From Bathynomus jamesi (lineage: Eukaryota > Arthropoda > Malacostraca > Isopoda > Cirolanidae), in NCBI GenBank assembly GCA_023014485.1, contig JAJOZX010000925.1, forward strand, positions 373,001-437,000: a DNA stretch of 64,000 nt. The letters are read 5' to 3'. Shown here piece after piece: positions 44,791-55,665 of this stretch. The notes under the pieces were generated by a model. That model saw nothing but the letters and a program-made list of their open reading frames with translations, was not told the DNA's origin and searched no databases. Both the position numbers and the translations under genes were made by a program. Positions within the stretch are counted from its first letter, which is position 1; each line of letters opens with the position of its first letter.

Positions 44791-45210
44791 ATAAAAAGTA
44801 TAGACAGTACACAATATTTCAATATCATTTACCAATTTCTTTTTTTTTTATTTATGAGAGTGTGTCACTGTAATACAGTACATACAAGAAAGTAGCAAAT
44901 GAGTACAGGAACTCAAGATTTTATATTTATCTAGGTTTATATATACAGTATATATGCAGGTCACCGGGCATAAATTCTTATATTGTACCCCAGAAAAACA
45001 AATTTACTTATTATTTAAAAATTGTTTGTATTTCTTCCACAATTCAAAGTGCTGAGATTTGTTACATTTTTATGGTTACATGTAAATAAAAAAATATTCT
45101 CCACAGCGTGCATCCATCTCGGAGTCATTTATATTTTGTGTTAAAACAAGTAAATTGTACATTTAAATGGGTTTTGACATGATTGGAAAAAATACGCCAG
45201 TCATTCCATC

Positions 45211-45387
45211 TAGTGGTGTAGTCGTAATTTCTTTAGTGGGGTAACGCAGTAGGGTAACGCTAAAAGTAAAATAAAACCAGTAGGGTAACGCTAAAAGTAA
45301 AATAAAACCAGTAGGGTAACGCTAAAAGTAAAATAAAACCAGTGGGGTAACGCCGTTACCTTGCGTTACCCCCGGACTACACCACTG
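45211..45387. mobile_element. miniature hAT MITE with an internal 31-bp-type tandem repeat
   Basis: Ends TAGTGGTGTAGTC and GACTACACCACTG; perfect 8-bp duplication ATTCCATC (45203-45210 and 45388-45395). The 177-bp body has three-fold AGGGTAACGCTAAAAGTAAA repeats and GGTAACGCCGTTACC near the right end. It is related to the 44239 element by its ends. Confidence 0.9.
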
Positions 45388-45512
45388 ATTCCATCCAAGT
45401 CACAAGTCAGAAGAGACAAAGTCTCAAGTCAAATTATATCCAAGTCCGAGTCAAGCAAGTCTCAAGTAAAAAAAAAAATAGGGACTCGAGTCCCCATCTC
45501 TAATATATATAT

Positions 45513-46507
45513 AAGGAACAGTATTAGCTCCACTACTCTTCATAATCATGCTAACTGACATAGATGAGGACGTTACCAGAGACAACACAGTAACATCCTT
45601 TGCCAATGACACAAATATCAGTAGAAAAATAAGAAACCCAGAAGATATAGGATCTCTACAAACAGACATGAACAGAATCTACAAGGGGACGGAAGACATC
45701 AATATGAAGTTTAACACTAAGAAATTTCAGCTGTTACGGTACGGAAAAGAGAGACCATAAAATCCATAGAATATTATACCCCAAATGGACAGGAAATTCA
45801 GATAAATTCTAAAGCAAAAGATTTAGGGGTTGTAATGACTGATGATGCGAAATTTGAAACACAAAATAAGACAGCAGTAAACAGAGCAAAGAGAATAACT
45901 GGGCAGATACTGAGAACCTTTAAACAAAGGGATAGGAATATGATGATTCCTCTACTGAAAACACTGATCATACCCAAATTGGAATACTGCTCAGTCCTGA
46001 TATTCCTATATAAAAAAGAGGACATTAAACAACTAGAAGGGATTCAGAGAAGCTTCACAGCCAAGATCAATGGGTGCAAAGAACTAAACTACTGGGAAAG
46101 GTTGCGTGAATTAAACCTATATTCACTGGAAAGGAGGAGAGAGAGATACACCATTATTTACACTTGGGAAAATAATGGAGAAACTAGTTCCTAATCTTAC
46201 TCTGAACCCTGTAACTCCCCAAACAACAGTGGAAAGTAGAAAAGGAGGACTGTGTCGTGTTCCCAAATTAAAGGCGAGACAGGGAACATCCTTAACCCTG
46301 AAAGAAAATAGTTTCGTTGTGAGAGGACCAAAACTGTTTAATCAACTGCCCAAATATTTAAGGAACACGAGTGGTGTTGCGGTGGACATCTTCAAAAGAA
46401 GATTAGACGCCTGGCTCAAAACAATCCCCGATGAGCCTCCTGGCGTACCTGGCTATGTGAGGTGGAGAGTACAAGAAACCAACTCACTAGTGTCACTACT
46501 TCACTAG
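45513..46507 (+). pseudogene. LINE reverse-transcriptase fragment, C-terminal half
   Basis: Begins inside the RT palm with VLAPLLFIIMLTDIDEDV and SFANDTNISRKI, where the first aspartate of the FADD box is replaced by N. After shifts near 45755 and 46180 it continues DLGVVMTDDAKF, NMMIPLLKTLIIPKLEYCSV, then RGPKLFNQLPKYLRNTSG, FKRRLDAWLKTIPDEPPGVP and a stop at 46507. The D-I-D-E-D-V and (V/I)PDEP signatures belong to a jockey-type group common in crustacean genomes (from memory). Confidence 0.75.
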
Positions 46508-46579
46508 GCCAACTCGAGAGGAGGGACGACAAGCTTGACCTTCGTGAAATGAGAAATCATCGCACGCAACATTTGAAAA

Positions 46580-46610
<31 letters not shown>

Positions 46611-48218
46611 CAGGGTGGCCCAAAAAAAATGGCACCAATTTTCAGAAGTGATATCTCAATAACCATCGCAGTTAGGGATTTTAAAAAACAACCAAATGAA
46701 AGATAATTCTTTTCTCTTTAAATACTTATTCAATAGCTTGATGGTTATAAACCCATGTAATGCCAAAAATTGGCTTATAAGAAAAATATACAAAAAAAAG
46801 TTGTGCATTTATATTTATTCCTTTTATTTTTTTCTAATTAATTATCTTCTAATTTACGGTCTTTAAACGAAGTTCTGTGGTTTTAAGTTAAACCTAATTT
46901 TCAATAAATGGCTCAATCTGCCCTCCATTATGGTCAACCACAGCCTGTAATCTCGCCTCCATTTTGAAATTGCCTTTGAGATCGTCACTTGTGAGAGATT
47001 TTCCCATGCAGCCTGAATTCGTTCACGAAGATGGTTCACATCACGGATTTTCTGACCATGGTAGACTTCTCTCTCTAAGGCAGACCACACAAAGTAGTCA
47101 GTGGGGTTTAGATCTGGGCTGCATGGTGGCCAATTATTTGGTTCGATAAAACCAGGACAATTATTATTGAGAAATGTTATTGTTTCCTTGGCTGTATGAG
47201 ATGGGGCTCCATCTTGCATGAACACAAAATCAGTGCTCGTCTCCTTGATCTCTGACAACATTGGAGACAAAATGTCATTACAGTAGTAAATTGAGTTAAT
47301 TTTAACGCCTCGCTGAATAAAAATGATGGATGTTTTGTTCTCAGATGACGCTGCAAGGGAAACCATTATCGAATCTGAAAAGTGTTTTTTTCACGCAAAA
47401 GTCGTTTTGGGTCAACATGAGTTTTTGTCGCCACTGCTGCACGAACCCGATCATTTTGGGTATTTCGTGGTGTTTCGACCGTAAATCGTTTCTCATCAGA
47501 AAACCAAATTTTTTTCACAGACTCATTTGACCGAAATCTTCGCAATAGATTTTTACATCGATGGAAACGTCTTTCTTTCACAGGCTCCGATAAAGCAGTA
47601 ACCTTCACCCTCTTAAATGTTTTCAACCCAAGATCTTTTCGAATTATTCGCTGTACTGATGAACGTGAAATCCCGGTTTCTTTCGCAACTTCACGTTCAC
47701 TTTTACTTGTTCCCGGTTGTTCCTCTTGACTTAAAACCATTTCATTTACTTTTTCAATGTTTTCTGGCGTTCTAATACTTTTTGGTCGACCACTTCCCGG
47801 ACGCCGTTGACTGCTGCCGGTTTCTTTAAGTTTTTGTAAAAAATGTGCCACAGTTCTTTTTTTCCAATGTCTATTTGGAAATTCGTAAAGGATTCTGTTT
47901 AATGAATATCCTTTTTCTTCACGTAGTGCTTGTATAATGTTCTTATCAGATTCTCTCAATCCCATCTTGAGGGGTCTGGAATAGAAAAATTTCATTTAAA
48001 ATTAGGATCAAGGAATAAATATAAATGCGCAACTTTTTTTGTATATTTGTTTTGGAAGCCAATTTTGGGCATTATATAGGCTTATAACCATCAAGCCATA
48101 GAATAAGTATTTAAAGAGAAAAGAATTATCTTTCATTTGGTTGTTTTTTAAGTCCCTAGCTGCAATGGTTATTGAGATATCACTTCTCAAAATTGGTGCC
48201 ATTTTTTTTGGGCCACCC

Positions 48219-48219
<1 letters not shown>
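46611..48219 (-). mobile_element. mariner-type (DD37D) transposon with long inverted repeats
   Basis: Ends CAGGGTGGCCCAAAAAAAAT and, reversed at the right, CGGGTGGCCCAAAAAAAAT, each next to TA. The arms match for more than 120 bp (GATATCTCAATAACCAT, ACCAAATGAAAGATAATTCT and further). 1609 bp with a reverse-strand transposase split by one frameshift. Confidence 0.92.
46863..47995 (-). pseudogene. DD37D mariner-type transposase, one frameshift
   Basis: N-terminal frame (47366-47995): paired-type helix-turn-helix region with GSGRPKSIRTPENIEK and ISRSSVQRIIRKDLGLKTFK, then the first aspartate in IWFSDEKRFTVETPRN. C-terminal frame (46863-47366): second aspartate in FMQDGAPSHTAKETITFLNN, third in CSPDLNPTDYFVW. 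There are 37 residues between the second and third D. The frames differ by one base in an A run (seven A where eight would restore the frame) near 47378. Apart from that no damage is obvious, so this is a young copy. Confidence 0.9.
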
Positions 48220-48249
<30 letters not shown>

Positions 48250-48250
<1 letters not shown>

Positions 48251-49640
48251 TAGGGGCACTCAATATCTTTTGCCCCACTCTTTTTTCTTCACTAAATAAT
48301 AGGCCATGGGGCTGAAATGTCTTTTGGGCCGAAAGTTTGAATTTTTTGCGTTTTACATAACCGGATTTTTCTAGTTGAATCTCCCCTCCTTGTATAAAAC
48401 CGCTTTTAAACGCCCTTCTATAAAACCAATGGTTAACACAGTTTCAAAAATGGCGTCTGACAGTGATGTGCGTCGTAAACAGAGAGCTGAGCTGTTATCG
48501 AGTTCTTAACCGCAGAGAAGGAAACATTTGGAAATATTCACAAACGTCTACAAAACGTTTACGGAGATGCTGCTGTTGATCGAAGCACAGTTGGACGCTG
48601 GTCTAAACATGTGAGATCATCAGAGAGAGGGAGAGCCAGCCTCGATGATGAGCCACGCAGCGGTCGCCCGGCATCGGCTGTGAAATCTCACACTGTGCAA
48701 CGTGTTAACAGTATCATTCGATCAAATCGGCGCGTCACATACAAGGAGCTATCACTGGAGCTAGGAATTAGTGAAGGAAGTGTGAATACGATAATTCAGC
48801 AACTGGGATACTCAAAAGTGTGTTCCCGGTTTGTTCCTCGCGAACTGACTGAAGATCACAAATCCCAAAGAAAAGAAATTGCTTCTAATCGTTGGTTCGA
48901 TACGAGACAAGAGAATGACTTACTTTCACGAATTGTGACTGGGGATGAGACTGACTCAGGTACACCACTTTGAACCTGAAACAAAACGCCAATCCATGAA
49001 GTGGCATCACGCAGACTCCCCACGCAAGAAAAAATTAAAATGGCTCCATCTGCAGGAAAGGTTATGGCCACCATCTTCTGGGACATGAAAGGGGTGATTC
49101 TGGTGGGCATTATGAAGAAAGGACAAACAATCAACTCAGAGGCTTATATTGCTACCCTACAGAGACTCCAGAGACGTATACTGTAAAGCGAGTTCGACCG
49201 GAGAGAAAACTGGAAGACGTCCTTCTTTTGTACGATAGCGCAAGACCACACAACAGTTTGCAAAAAAGAGAGACCAACACAAAAATACGCTTGACTATGT
49301 TACCCCACCCTCCATACAGCCCGGATCTGGCACCTTCAGACTTCCATTTGTTTGGTCCAATGAAGGATGCTCTTTGTGGAAGAAAGTTTCAGAGTGACGA
49401 TGAGGTTGTTGAGGAGGTTAAGAGGTGGCTCCAATGGAACCCAGCGGACTTTTACCAGCAAGGAATAAAGGCCCTTGTTTCGAGGTGGAGGAAAGCCGTA
49501 GAAAAGGATGGAGACTATGTGGAAAAATAAAAACTTGTAAAAAAGGTATGTAACTATTTGTGTACAAAATTTCTGGAACTTACAAGGAAACTTGGAAAGA
49601 AATAAAAAGGGTGGGGACAAAATATATTGAGTGGCCCTCG
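48250..49640 (+). mobile_element. mariner (DD34D) transposon
   Basis: Ends CTAGGGGCACTCAATATCTT and, reversed at the right, CGAGGGCCACTCAATATATT, each next to TA. 1391 bp, typical mariner size. Contains a decayed forward transposase. Only a 30-bp TA tract separates it from the previous mariner-type element. Confidence 0.9.
48450..49530 (+). pseudogene. DD34D mariner transposase, several frameshifts
   Basis: Starts MASDSDVRRKQRAE at 48450 and soon shifts. RASLDDEPRSGRPASAV and LGISEGSVNTIIQQLGYSKV show the mariner second helix-turn-helix region, and SRIVTGDET the first aspartate. LYDSARPHNSLQKRETN (reading LLYDSARPH) holds the second and HPPYSPDLAPSDFHLFGPM the third, with 34 residues between them. 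Frame changes near 48500, 48955, 49185 and elsewhere inactivate it. Confidence 0.85.
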
Positions 49641-50066
49641 TATATATCGGGTGTCTAAACTGAAGGTTCAAAATAACGACTTTCCGCATTAAAACATCAA
49701 CTTTTACCAGAAACAAACAGATACTAGTAAGACTTATGTGCGATATGACCACCATTTTTATTAAGCACTGTTATCATACGTCGTTTTCATTAGCGAATAG
49801 CAGCTGAATTTGATGTCGTGGTATTTGTTCCCAACATTCTTCAATGCGATCGCGTAGTTCCACCAAATTGTCAAATGGTTTACGGCGACCCTCAGACACT
49901 TTTTCTTGGAGTGTACTACAGACAAAATAATCCAGTGGGTTCATATCCGGAGAAATTTGTGGCCATTCGCTGGCTGCAACGAAATATGGTATGTACTGCG
50001 TCAAATACTTCTGAGCTGAGTCACTTTTGCCCGATGAGAAGGCGCATCATTTTGTACGAAAATGTA

Positions 50067-51376
50067 GGGGAAAGTGGGGCACAGTGGGACAAAAAAACTT
50101 TGTGACGTCATAACTCGTTTATTTGAAAACTTATTACAAAATTTAAAAATGGAAAAATAACTATCATCATAAAGGATTGATATGCATATGCAAAAGTAAA
50201 GAGAAGCTTGTTTCAAAAGGCTGTTTTTCGCCAATAAACTATAAAGGTGATTTTGTCCCACTGTGCCCCAGGTGGGGGCACAGTGGGACAAGCACTGGAG
50301 TACATTGGGACATGATTAGTTTATATCAATGAAACCAAAATTGAAATCAAATTTAAGATACGCATTCTGTCTCTTTGTTGATCCACATGTTTTAGGCTTG
50401 AGGAGGATGGTTTTAATATCACTGAGCTTGATAGAAGCCATATCCTGGACTTGTGGAAAGAAGAATTCCATCGACTTCCGCTTTTTCCTAAGATACGAAA
50501 CTTCGTAGTCCCCTTCATCATCTTTGTCCTTAGTTACAAGGCCCACATAATATTTCTTGGATGGAGTAGCAAACTCAGCCAGAATGTAATCATTGACGTG
50601 GGGCTCTCCTTCCAATGTTGGTAACTCCTGGTCTTTATCGTTTGTCTCATCATCAAAACCATCAGATGAATGATCTGACAAAACTAATTCTTCACCAGAT
50701 GATGAGTCCTCCTCAAAAACTAGTTTCCTGGATTTTGGCTTAATATTGGTATCTTTTGTGCCTTGGTTTTGTGTAGAGCATCGAGCTTTACACTGAGCGA
50801 GTGCTTCTTTCTCTGGAGTGTCAGTTGCAAACATACTACGTCCTCTCTTTCGGCCTCTTCCTGACTCTTTTCTGGCTGCAGCCTTAGGATAGCCTTTAAT
50901 TTAAAATAAAAATAAAATATACATATAATATATATATTCACATCATTATGGGGCACAGTGGGACAGCGTCCCACTGTGCCCCATTTTAAGTGTCCCACAG
51001 TGCCCCGTGTGATACTTTTATAAATTGAGTCAGCTACATCAAAAACTTTGAAAGCAAATGCTAAGAACAACAGCTCACTATGTAGACATATAGTTGTTAT
51101 AGTTATGCAATTAATATTAAAGAGTTATGTCAACCCAAATAAATCATAGAGACTTCCATACTTACAGCAAAATATTTACTTTCTTCCGTTCAAAGAGCAA
51201 TGGCCTTGACCACAGAGAATCAGGAACAGCTAACCAACCCTCCCAATGCAACGCTAGTGGAGGCACTAATCAAAAACTGTTACGTAGCCGAAAGCACCGC
51301 TGTCAGAGTTGCCAAATACTTCTGAAATCCCATTTGTCCCACAGTGCCCCGTGTCCCACTGTACCCCACCTTCCCC
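50067..51376 (-). mobile_element. pogo-type deletion derivative with GGGGCACAGTGGGAC ends
   Basis: Left GGGGAAAGTGGGGCACAGTG; right end, reversed, GGGGAAGGTGGGGTACAGTG. TA lies on both sides. The word GGGGCACAGTGGGACA is repeated at several internal positions near both ends (50275, 50945, 50970, 51340). It carries one open C-terminal transposase exon and no catalytic domain. Confidence 0.88.
50316..50900 (-). pseudogene. last exon of a pogo/jerky-type transposase
   Basis: The reverse frame opens after an acceptor-like TTTTAAATTAAAG at about 50900 with GYPKAAARKESGRGRKRGRS, then ATDTPEKEALAQ, a Ser/Asp/Glu stretch, and VNDYILAEFATPSKKYYVG followed by YEVSYLRKKRKSMEFFFP. In transposase-derived proteins of the pogo/jerky type, G-R-x-x-x-x-L-T-x-T-P-E-K and D-(Y/W)-(I/V)-L-x-x-(Y/F)...YVG...V-x-(F/Y)-L-R-(K/R)...F-x-F-P form the C-terminus. 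The frame is fully open despite the loss of the rest of the gene. Confidence 0.7.
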
Positions 51377-52189
51377 TAATCGACGCCAGGATACAAAATT
51401 TCGCACGCAGGGAGAAGCTCACTTAAATACTGCACATAACAATCGGTGTTCACGTTAACACCTTGGTTATTTGGAATAAACAATTTTGTTTTCCCTTTCC
51501 ACGATACACAACAGGAAACCATACTCTTTCTCGAGAAACGCGACCTTTCATGGTACAAGCGTGCTGGTTTGATAGCACTTTTCTTCTGTTTGGAATTCAC
51601 TCTGTTATTTTGCGAATTGGTTGGAATTTGTAATGTGAAAGTTTTCTCGTCCTGGAAACGCATTATTTTTACATCACCATGAGAGTATTTACGATAGAGA
51701 AAGTGACATCTGTGTTTGTTCTTCGAAACTGTAGGAATGCACGGTGCTTTTAAACGTCGATACGATTTTATTTCTTTAGACTTGAAAATCCGTTGCACTG
51801 TACGTCTCGATATTCCTAACTGCCATGCAGTTTTTCTATGCGACAAGTGAGTCTTTCTAAACCTTGCCACAACACAGCCTGCACCATTGCACGAAGCAAC
51901 AATCTGTATTTAAACAACCAAACTAATTGCAAGAAAACTCTATAAGGCCACGCCTATCAGTGCCGCATTCAACAAAAGAGCAGAAAGGACGCTGCCAGTG
52001 CCCAAAAATGTTGGCTCTAAATCAAGTAAATTTTTCTCTAACCTTACAATTATGAGATGGATATATGTACCTTAACTTAATATACACAAGCAATGTTGCA
52101 TTAATTAGCTTAGTCATCATATCGCTTTGGGACAACAATGGCTCTTCTCTTCTAGATTTTCTAACAATATATAGCATGGTTTTTTTTAA

Positions 52190-52600
52190 CTAAAGGAAGG
52201 CATGCACTGCATGTCTGGCATTCATGGAGAATATACCATTGCTGATGACCTGAAAGAAGAGTGTGAATAGAGAGATGTTTAGGAATCTTCCTATTAAAGA
52301 TAGATTAAAAAACTTTAGAAGTACAAGGAACTGGACGCTAATACGAGGGTTGAGAGCGGTCACTTTTTTTTTTTTGACAGGCTGAATGAGAGCAAACTTC
52401 CAGCATGAAGAAAAAGTACCAGAGGAAGACAAAGAAGAAAGAGTTTGCCAAGGCACAGTTCTTGAGAACAACAAGAGGGACCCCATCAGAACCGTACTCC
52501 TTCCTAGACTTGAGGCCAGATAGGACAGAAAAACAATCTTTGGAATAGATTCTGATTTCAGACATAACTAAGTTAGTGAGATAGAAGAACACCACTGGAA
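52190..52600 (-). pseudogene. LINE reverse-transcriptase fragment
   Basis: Two overlapping reverse frames contain VLSGLKSRKEYGSDGVPLVV and LKNCA, then SGTFSSCWKFALIQPVKKK and a degenerate YRPI-type region. P-D-G-(V/I)-P...L...C...F-P-x-x-W-K-x-A-x-x-x-P-(I/V)-x-K-K is the early RT region of jockey/I-type LINEs. A T-rich run has replaced the G-D after KK. No catalytic FADD box is present. Confidence 0.65.
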
Positions 52601-53159
52601 CCGTCCAGACAGGGCCAGATTAAGGGTGTAGTAAGCCCGGTGCAAACCTTTTGTGTGGGCCCCCTCGACATGATTATATCTTCTGTTATGTAGCTCTCAC
52701 ACTAACAAACCATAAAATGTTTATTTGTTGCACAAAGTGTTACTTCTTTATTATTAAATACATATACTTATGACTTGCAGTCCGTGTTACAAAACATCAT
52801 AGGTTAATATATATTTATAAGTTATAACAGACTAACAAGCGAGGATAATAGCGATAAATGAGCACTTGAGTAATGATAGACTATGCTGTATAGGCAGAGT
52901 TCACAAGTGAAAAACTTGAAATGAAGTATGAGAATAAAAACCCACTCTAATAGACAGAGTTTATTTCCACGACAGTTTCGACGCCCACTGGCAGTGGGCG
53001 TCGAAACTGTCGTGGAAATAAACTCTGTCTATTAGAGTGGGTTTTTATTCTCATATTTTGACCTTCACGTAAAAAAAAAAGTGAAGTTTTTTGCATTTGA
53101 AATGAAGTGATGAACATAAATGTGAGCAGTATCACTGGCAGCCACATAGGCAGGACTCG

Positions 53160-53460
53160 AAATGAGTGAGGATGGCATCCCCCTCGTTAACGCAAAATCA
53201 AATTATCATCCCCCTTGTTGTTTAGATAAGGAGATGCAGGCACGTGCAGAGAGGGAGGGTTACAGGGGCTTCAGCCCTACATTTTGCCCCTTCATGCCTC
53301 AAAACTGCCCTTTTTTCCATAAATGCTGTGAAGAGACTTATTTTTTTTGAGCGGGGAGGAGATGGTGCCCTTTTTGTTAACTTTCAGCCGCCCTGCCCCC
53401 TCCCGCCCTGAAGTGTCCTGTGCACGGGCCTGGCCGGATGGCATCCCCCTTGTTAACTAA
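53160..53460. other. no gene; possible small nested MITE
   Basis: GGCATCCCCC(T)TTGTTAAC words recur at 53173, 53448 and again near 55245-55300. Between them CAGGCACGTGCAGAG and CTGTGCACGGGCCTG are inverted and could be hAT-like MITE ends (53236-53432), but no TSD is evident. Confidence 0.35.
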
Positions 53461-53497
53461 CCACCCTCTTTTTAACTACCTAAAATACGCTTTAACA

Positions 53498-53547
<50 letters not shown>

Positions 53548-53552
53548 ATATA

Positions 53553-53697
53553 TCGTAAAGAACGACGCTTGTATAGGAGATATTCCGCGCAAGACGAGAG
53601 AGAGAGAACGGGTGGTTACCTCATTTTTTCATTTGTTTCGTTCTCTCTCTCTCGTCTTGCGCGGAATATCTCCTATACAAGCGTCGTTCTTTACGTT
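53553..53697. repeat. palindromic copy of the tRNA-core element
   Basis: Perfect or near-perfect 55-bp arms (CGTAAAGAACGACGCTTGTA ... and inverse) enclose GGGTGGTTACCTCATTTTTT, the 3' end of the tRNA-like core seen at 41925-41945. The core has lost its A and B boxes. Confidence 0.8.
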
Positions 53698-53721
53698 ATT
53701 TATACTGCGTGTTCTTTGCAG

Positions 53722-53726
<5 letters not shown>

Positions 53727-53795
<69 letters not shown>
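53727..53795. repeat. (TA)n tract
   Basis: About 69 bp of pure TA directly upstream of a TAGTGATG-type hAT element. Confidence 0.95.
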
Positions 53796-53798
<3 letters not shown>

Positions 53799-55045
53799 TG
53801 ATGTAGGTCACATCCGCATCCGCGGAACATCCGCACATTTTCTCGCATCCGCATCTGCATCCGCATCCGCACTTTGGACTGCGGATGTCGTGCGGATGTG
53901 GACCGTTGAGATAAAACGTCATTAATAAGCGGAAATTATCAAATTCTACTATAATAATAGAACTAGTTCATTGTGCGCAAAAGTGATGCAAGCGACAAGA
54001 CGAGAGGCTGTTCTTGTATGAAGTTACTCTCTTGCAACCTACTTAGATCCACGTTACAAAGCTAAGTTGTTTTCACCTAGTACATTAGAACGAGTTAAAT
54101 CATCACTTGGCAAAGCAGTTGAAGAGCTTCAATCACTTGAATCTGTCGCTTCGCCACCCACCAAAAGAATAAAAGTTTCAGTGACAAAACCAACACCTTC
54201 AACAAGCAAATCTATCACAGAATCTCTCTCTCAGTTTCTTGAGTCAAGCAGCGATGACGAGACCTACGCGATGTCAAAAGATGTAGTAAAAATGATCGAG
54301 AGCTATCACCAAGAAAAACGCCTGGCTGCATGTGACAATCCTATTAGTTGGTGGAAAAATACGCAGAATATCTATCCATACTTGAGTAAACTTGCAAGGA
54401 AACATTTAGCACGTCCTCCAACAAGCGTACCAAGCGAGAGATTATTTAGCAGTGCTGGATTAATATATGATGAAAAGAGAAACAGACTGGCAGCAGAAAA
54501 GGCAGAAAAATTAATGTTCCTTAAGCATAACCTTCCTATAATTAAGTTTGAATATTAAACGATGAACATCTTAGTTTACTTTATTTTAATTACTCATTTA
54601 TAAATATGCCTAATAAAACTTTAAACTTAATATAAATAGTTATCAAGCTAATTAAAGATCTCTTTCTATAAGGGTGGAGGTTGGGGAAAGAGGTCGGGTA
54701 ACACAATTATGGTTTCTAATTGTGGCTGAAACTCAACAAAATATAACGAATTTATTTGCAGACGAATTCACTAATTGATTTCTATATTAGTTAGATGCTT
54801 GCTATTATTTTATATGTTCAGGGAAAAGTACAGCAATTATTGTACAATTAATCAATTATACTACATTATAGCTACAGCTCTCTCTATATAATAACTTATT
54901 ATATACGTTAAACACAACAAATCTCGAATATATCCTAAAAAATAACGAAAATGTAGACATCCGCATCCGCATCCGCGGATGTTGAAATCAAACATCCTCA
55001 TCCACATCCGCGGATGTGAAAAAAATGACATCCGCTACATCACTA
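53796..55045 (+). mobile_element. hAT element with TAGTGATG ends and CATCCGC-rich subterminal arrays
   Basis: Ends TAGTGATGTAGGTCACATCC and, reversed at the right, TAGTGATGTAGCGGATGTC. Both subterminal regions carry several direct copies of GCATCC/GCGGATG, probable transposase-binding clusters. Flanking ATATATAT fits an 8-bp TSD but is uninformative in TA sequence. It retains the 3' part of a transposase gene, so it is 5'-deleted in coding terms. Confidence 0.85.
54031..54558 (+). pseudogene. hAT (Ac/ZBED-type) transposase C-terminal half
   Basis: The open frame begins LATYLDPRYKAKLFSPS (54031) and continues through a Ser-rich linker to WWKNTQNIYPYLSKLARKHL, PPTSVPSERLFSSAGLIYDE and EKAEKLMFLKHNLPI, ending at 54558. 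T-Y-L-D-P-R-(Y/F)-K and the S-x-x-(S/A)-E-R-x-F-S-x-A-G block with R-x-x-L-x-x-x-x-x-x-x-L are diagnostic of the hAT dimerisation end, with the catalytic E in SERLFS. The BED finger and the two catalytic aspartates are absent. Confidence 0.88.
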
Positions 55046-55665
55046 ATATATATATATAAAATGTAAACCCTCGCTAATCAGACTTAATGCAGCAGTCGGA
55101 GTCAGAATAGCCGAATATAATAGTTTCAAGTTACTGATATTTTTATTCCACACTATCTAATATTACTATTATAATAAAAATATTAATATATATAAGATGC
55201 ATAAAATTAGTACTTATAAAATAAGAATTGAGGGGGTAAGGGGGATGGCATCCCCTTTGTTAACTACCCTACCCACCCTCACCACCATCCATCCCCCTTG
55301 TTAAAATTTTACAATTCGACCACTGCATATAGGGTGTGCAGTAGCGTGTAGCGTCATTGGGAAAAGTGTAACGGATCAAGAGGCACATTTCAGGTTTTGT
55401 ACAATTGACCTCCCTAAATTCAAAAATGAAAACAAAAATTTTTTGTGACAAGTGCAACACCTTTTTCGCATGTGAAAATCGTGAAAATTGCTAGTTACCC
55501 ATAACTTTTGGACACTTGCTTTCCTAGGGTTTGAGCTATCATTTGACCCCTTACAATGTACTGCTTTTCAGGAAAAATATGTTTATTTTTGGAATAAACA
55601 TATACACTGTAGGTAGGTAGGTAGACTAGATAGTTTTATTTAGTAAATGATACATTAAATATTGT

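Larger units (their letters stand above)
44035..45505. mobile_element. degraded element with CAAGTC-rich ends, carrying two MITEs
   Basis: 44050-44125 and 45400-45490 are packed with (C)AAGTC/GAGTC words; the right part ends GGACTCGAGTCCCCATCTCT, whose inverse AGAGATGGGGACTCGAG looks like a hAT terminus. I cannot place the left terminus. Two MITEs with ACTACACCACTG ends are nested inside. Confidence 0.4.
49774..51876 (-). pseudogene. third mariner-type (DD37D-like) transposase, split by an insertion
   Basis: The right part (51376-51870) reads KTAWQLGISRRTVQRIFKSK and FQDEKTFTLQIPTNSQNNRV (first aspartate). The frame is cut in ...YPGVD. Removing 50067-51376 plus one TA rejoins it as YPGVD-YIFVQNDAPSHRAKV (second aspartate). 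After a one-base shift near 50012 it continues SPDMNPLDYFV (third aspartate, roughly 37 residues on) and IPRHQIQLL. The N-terminus before the RTVQRI helix is not clear. A left end CGGGTGTCTAAACTGAAGG near 49648 may be its terminal repeat; I did not find the right one. Confidence 0.8.

Noticed and set aside
53569..53925. Long (YI)n ORFs across TA tracts
   Set aside because: Pure translation of (TA)n; the same artefact appears at every TA microsatellite in the window.
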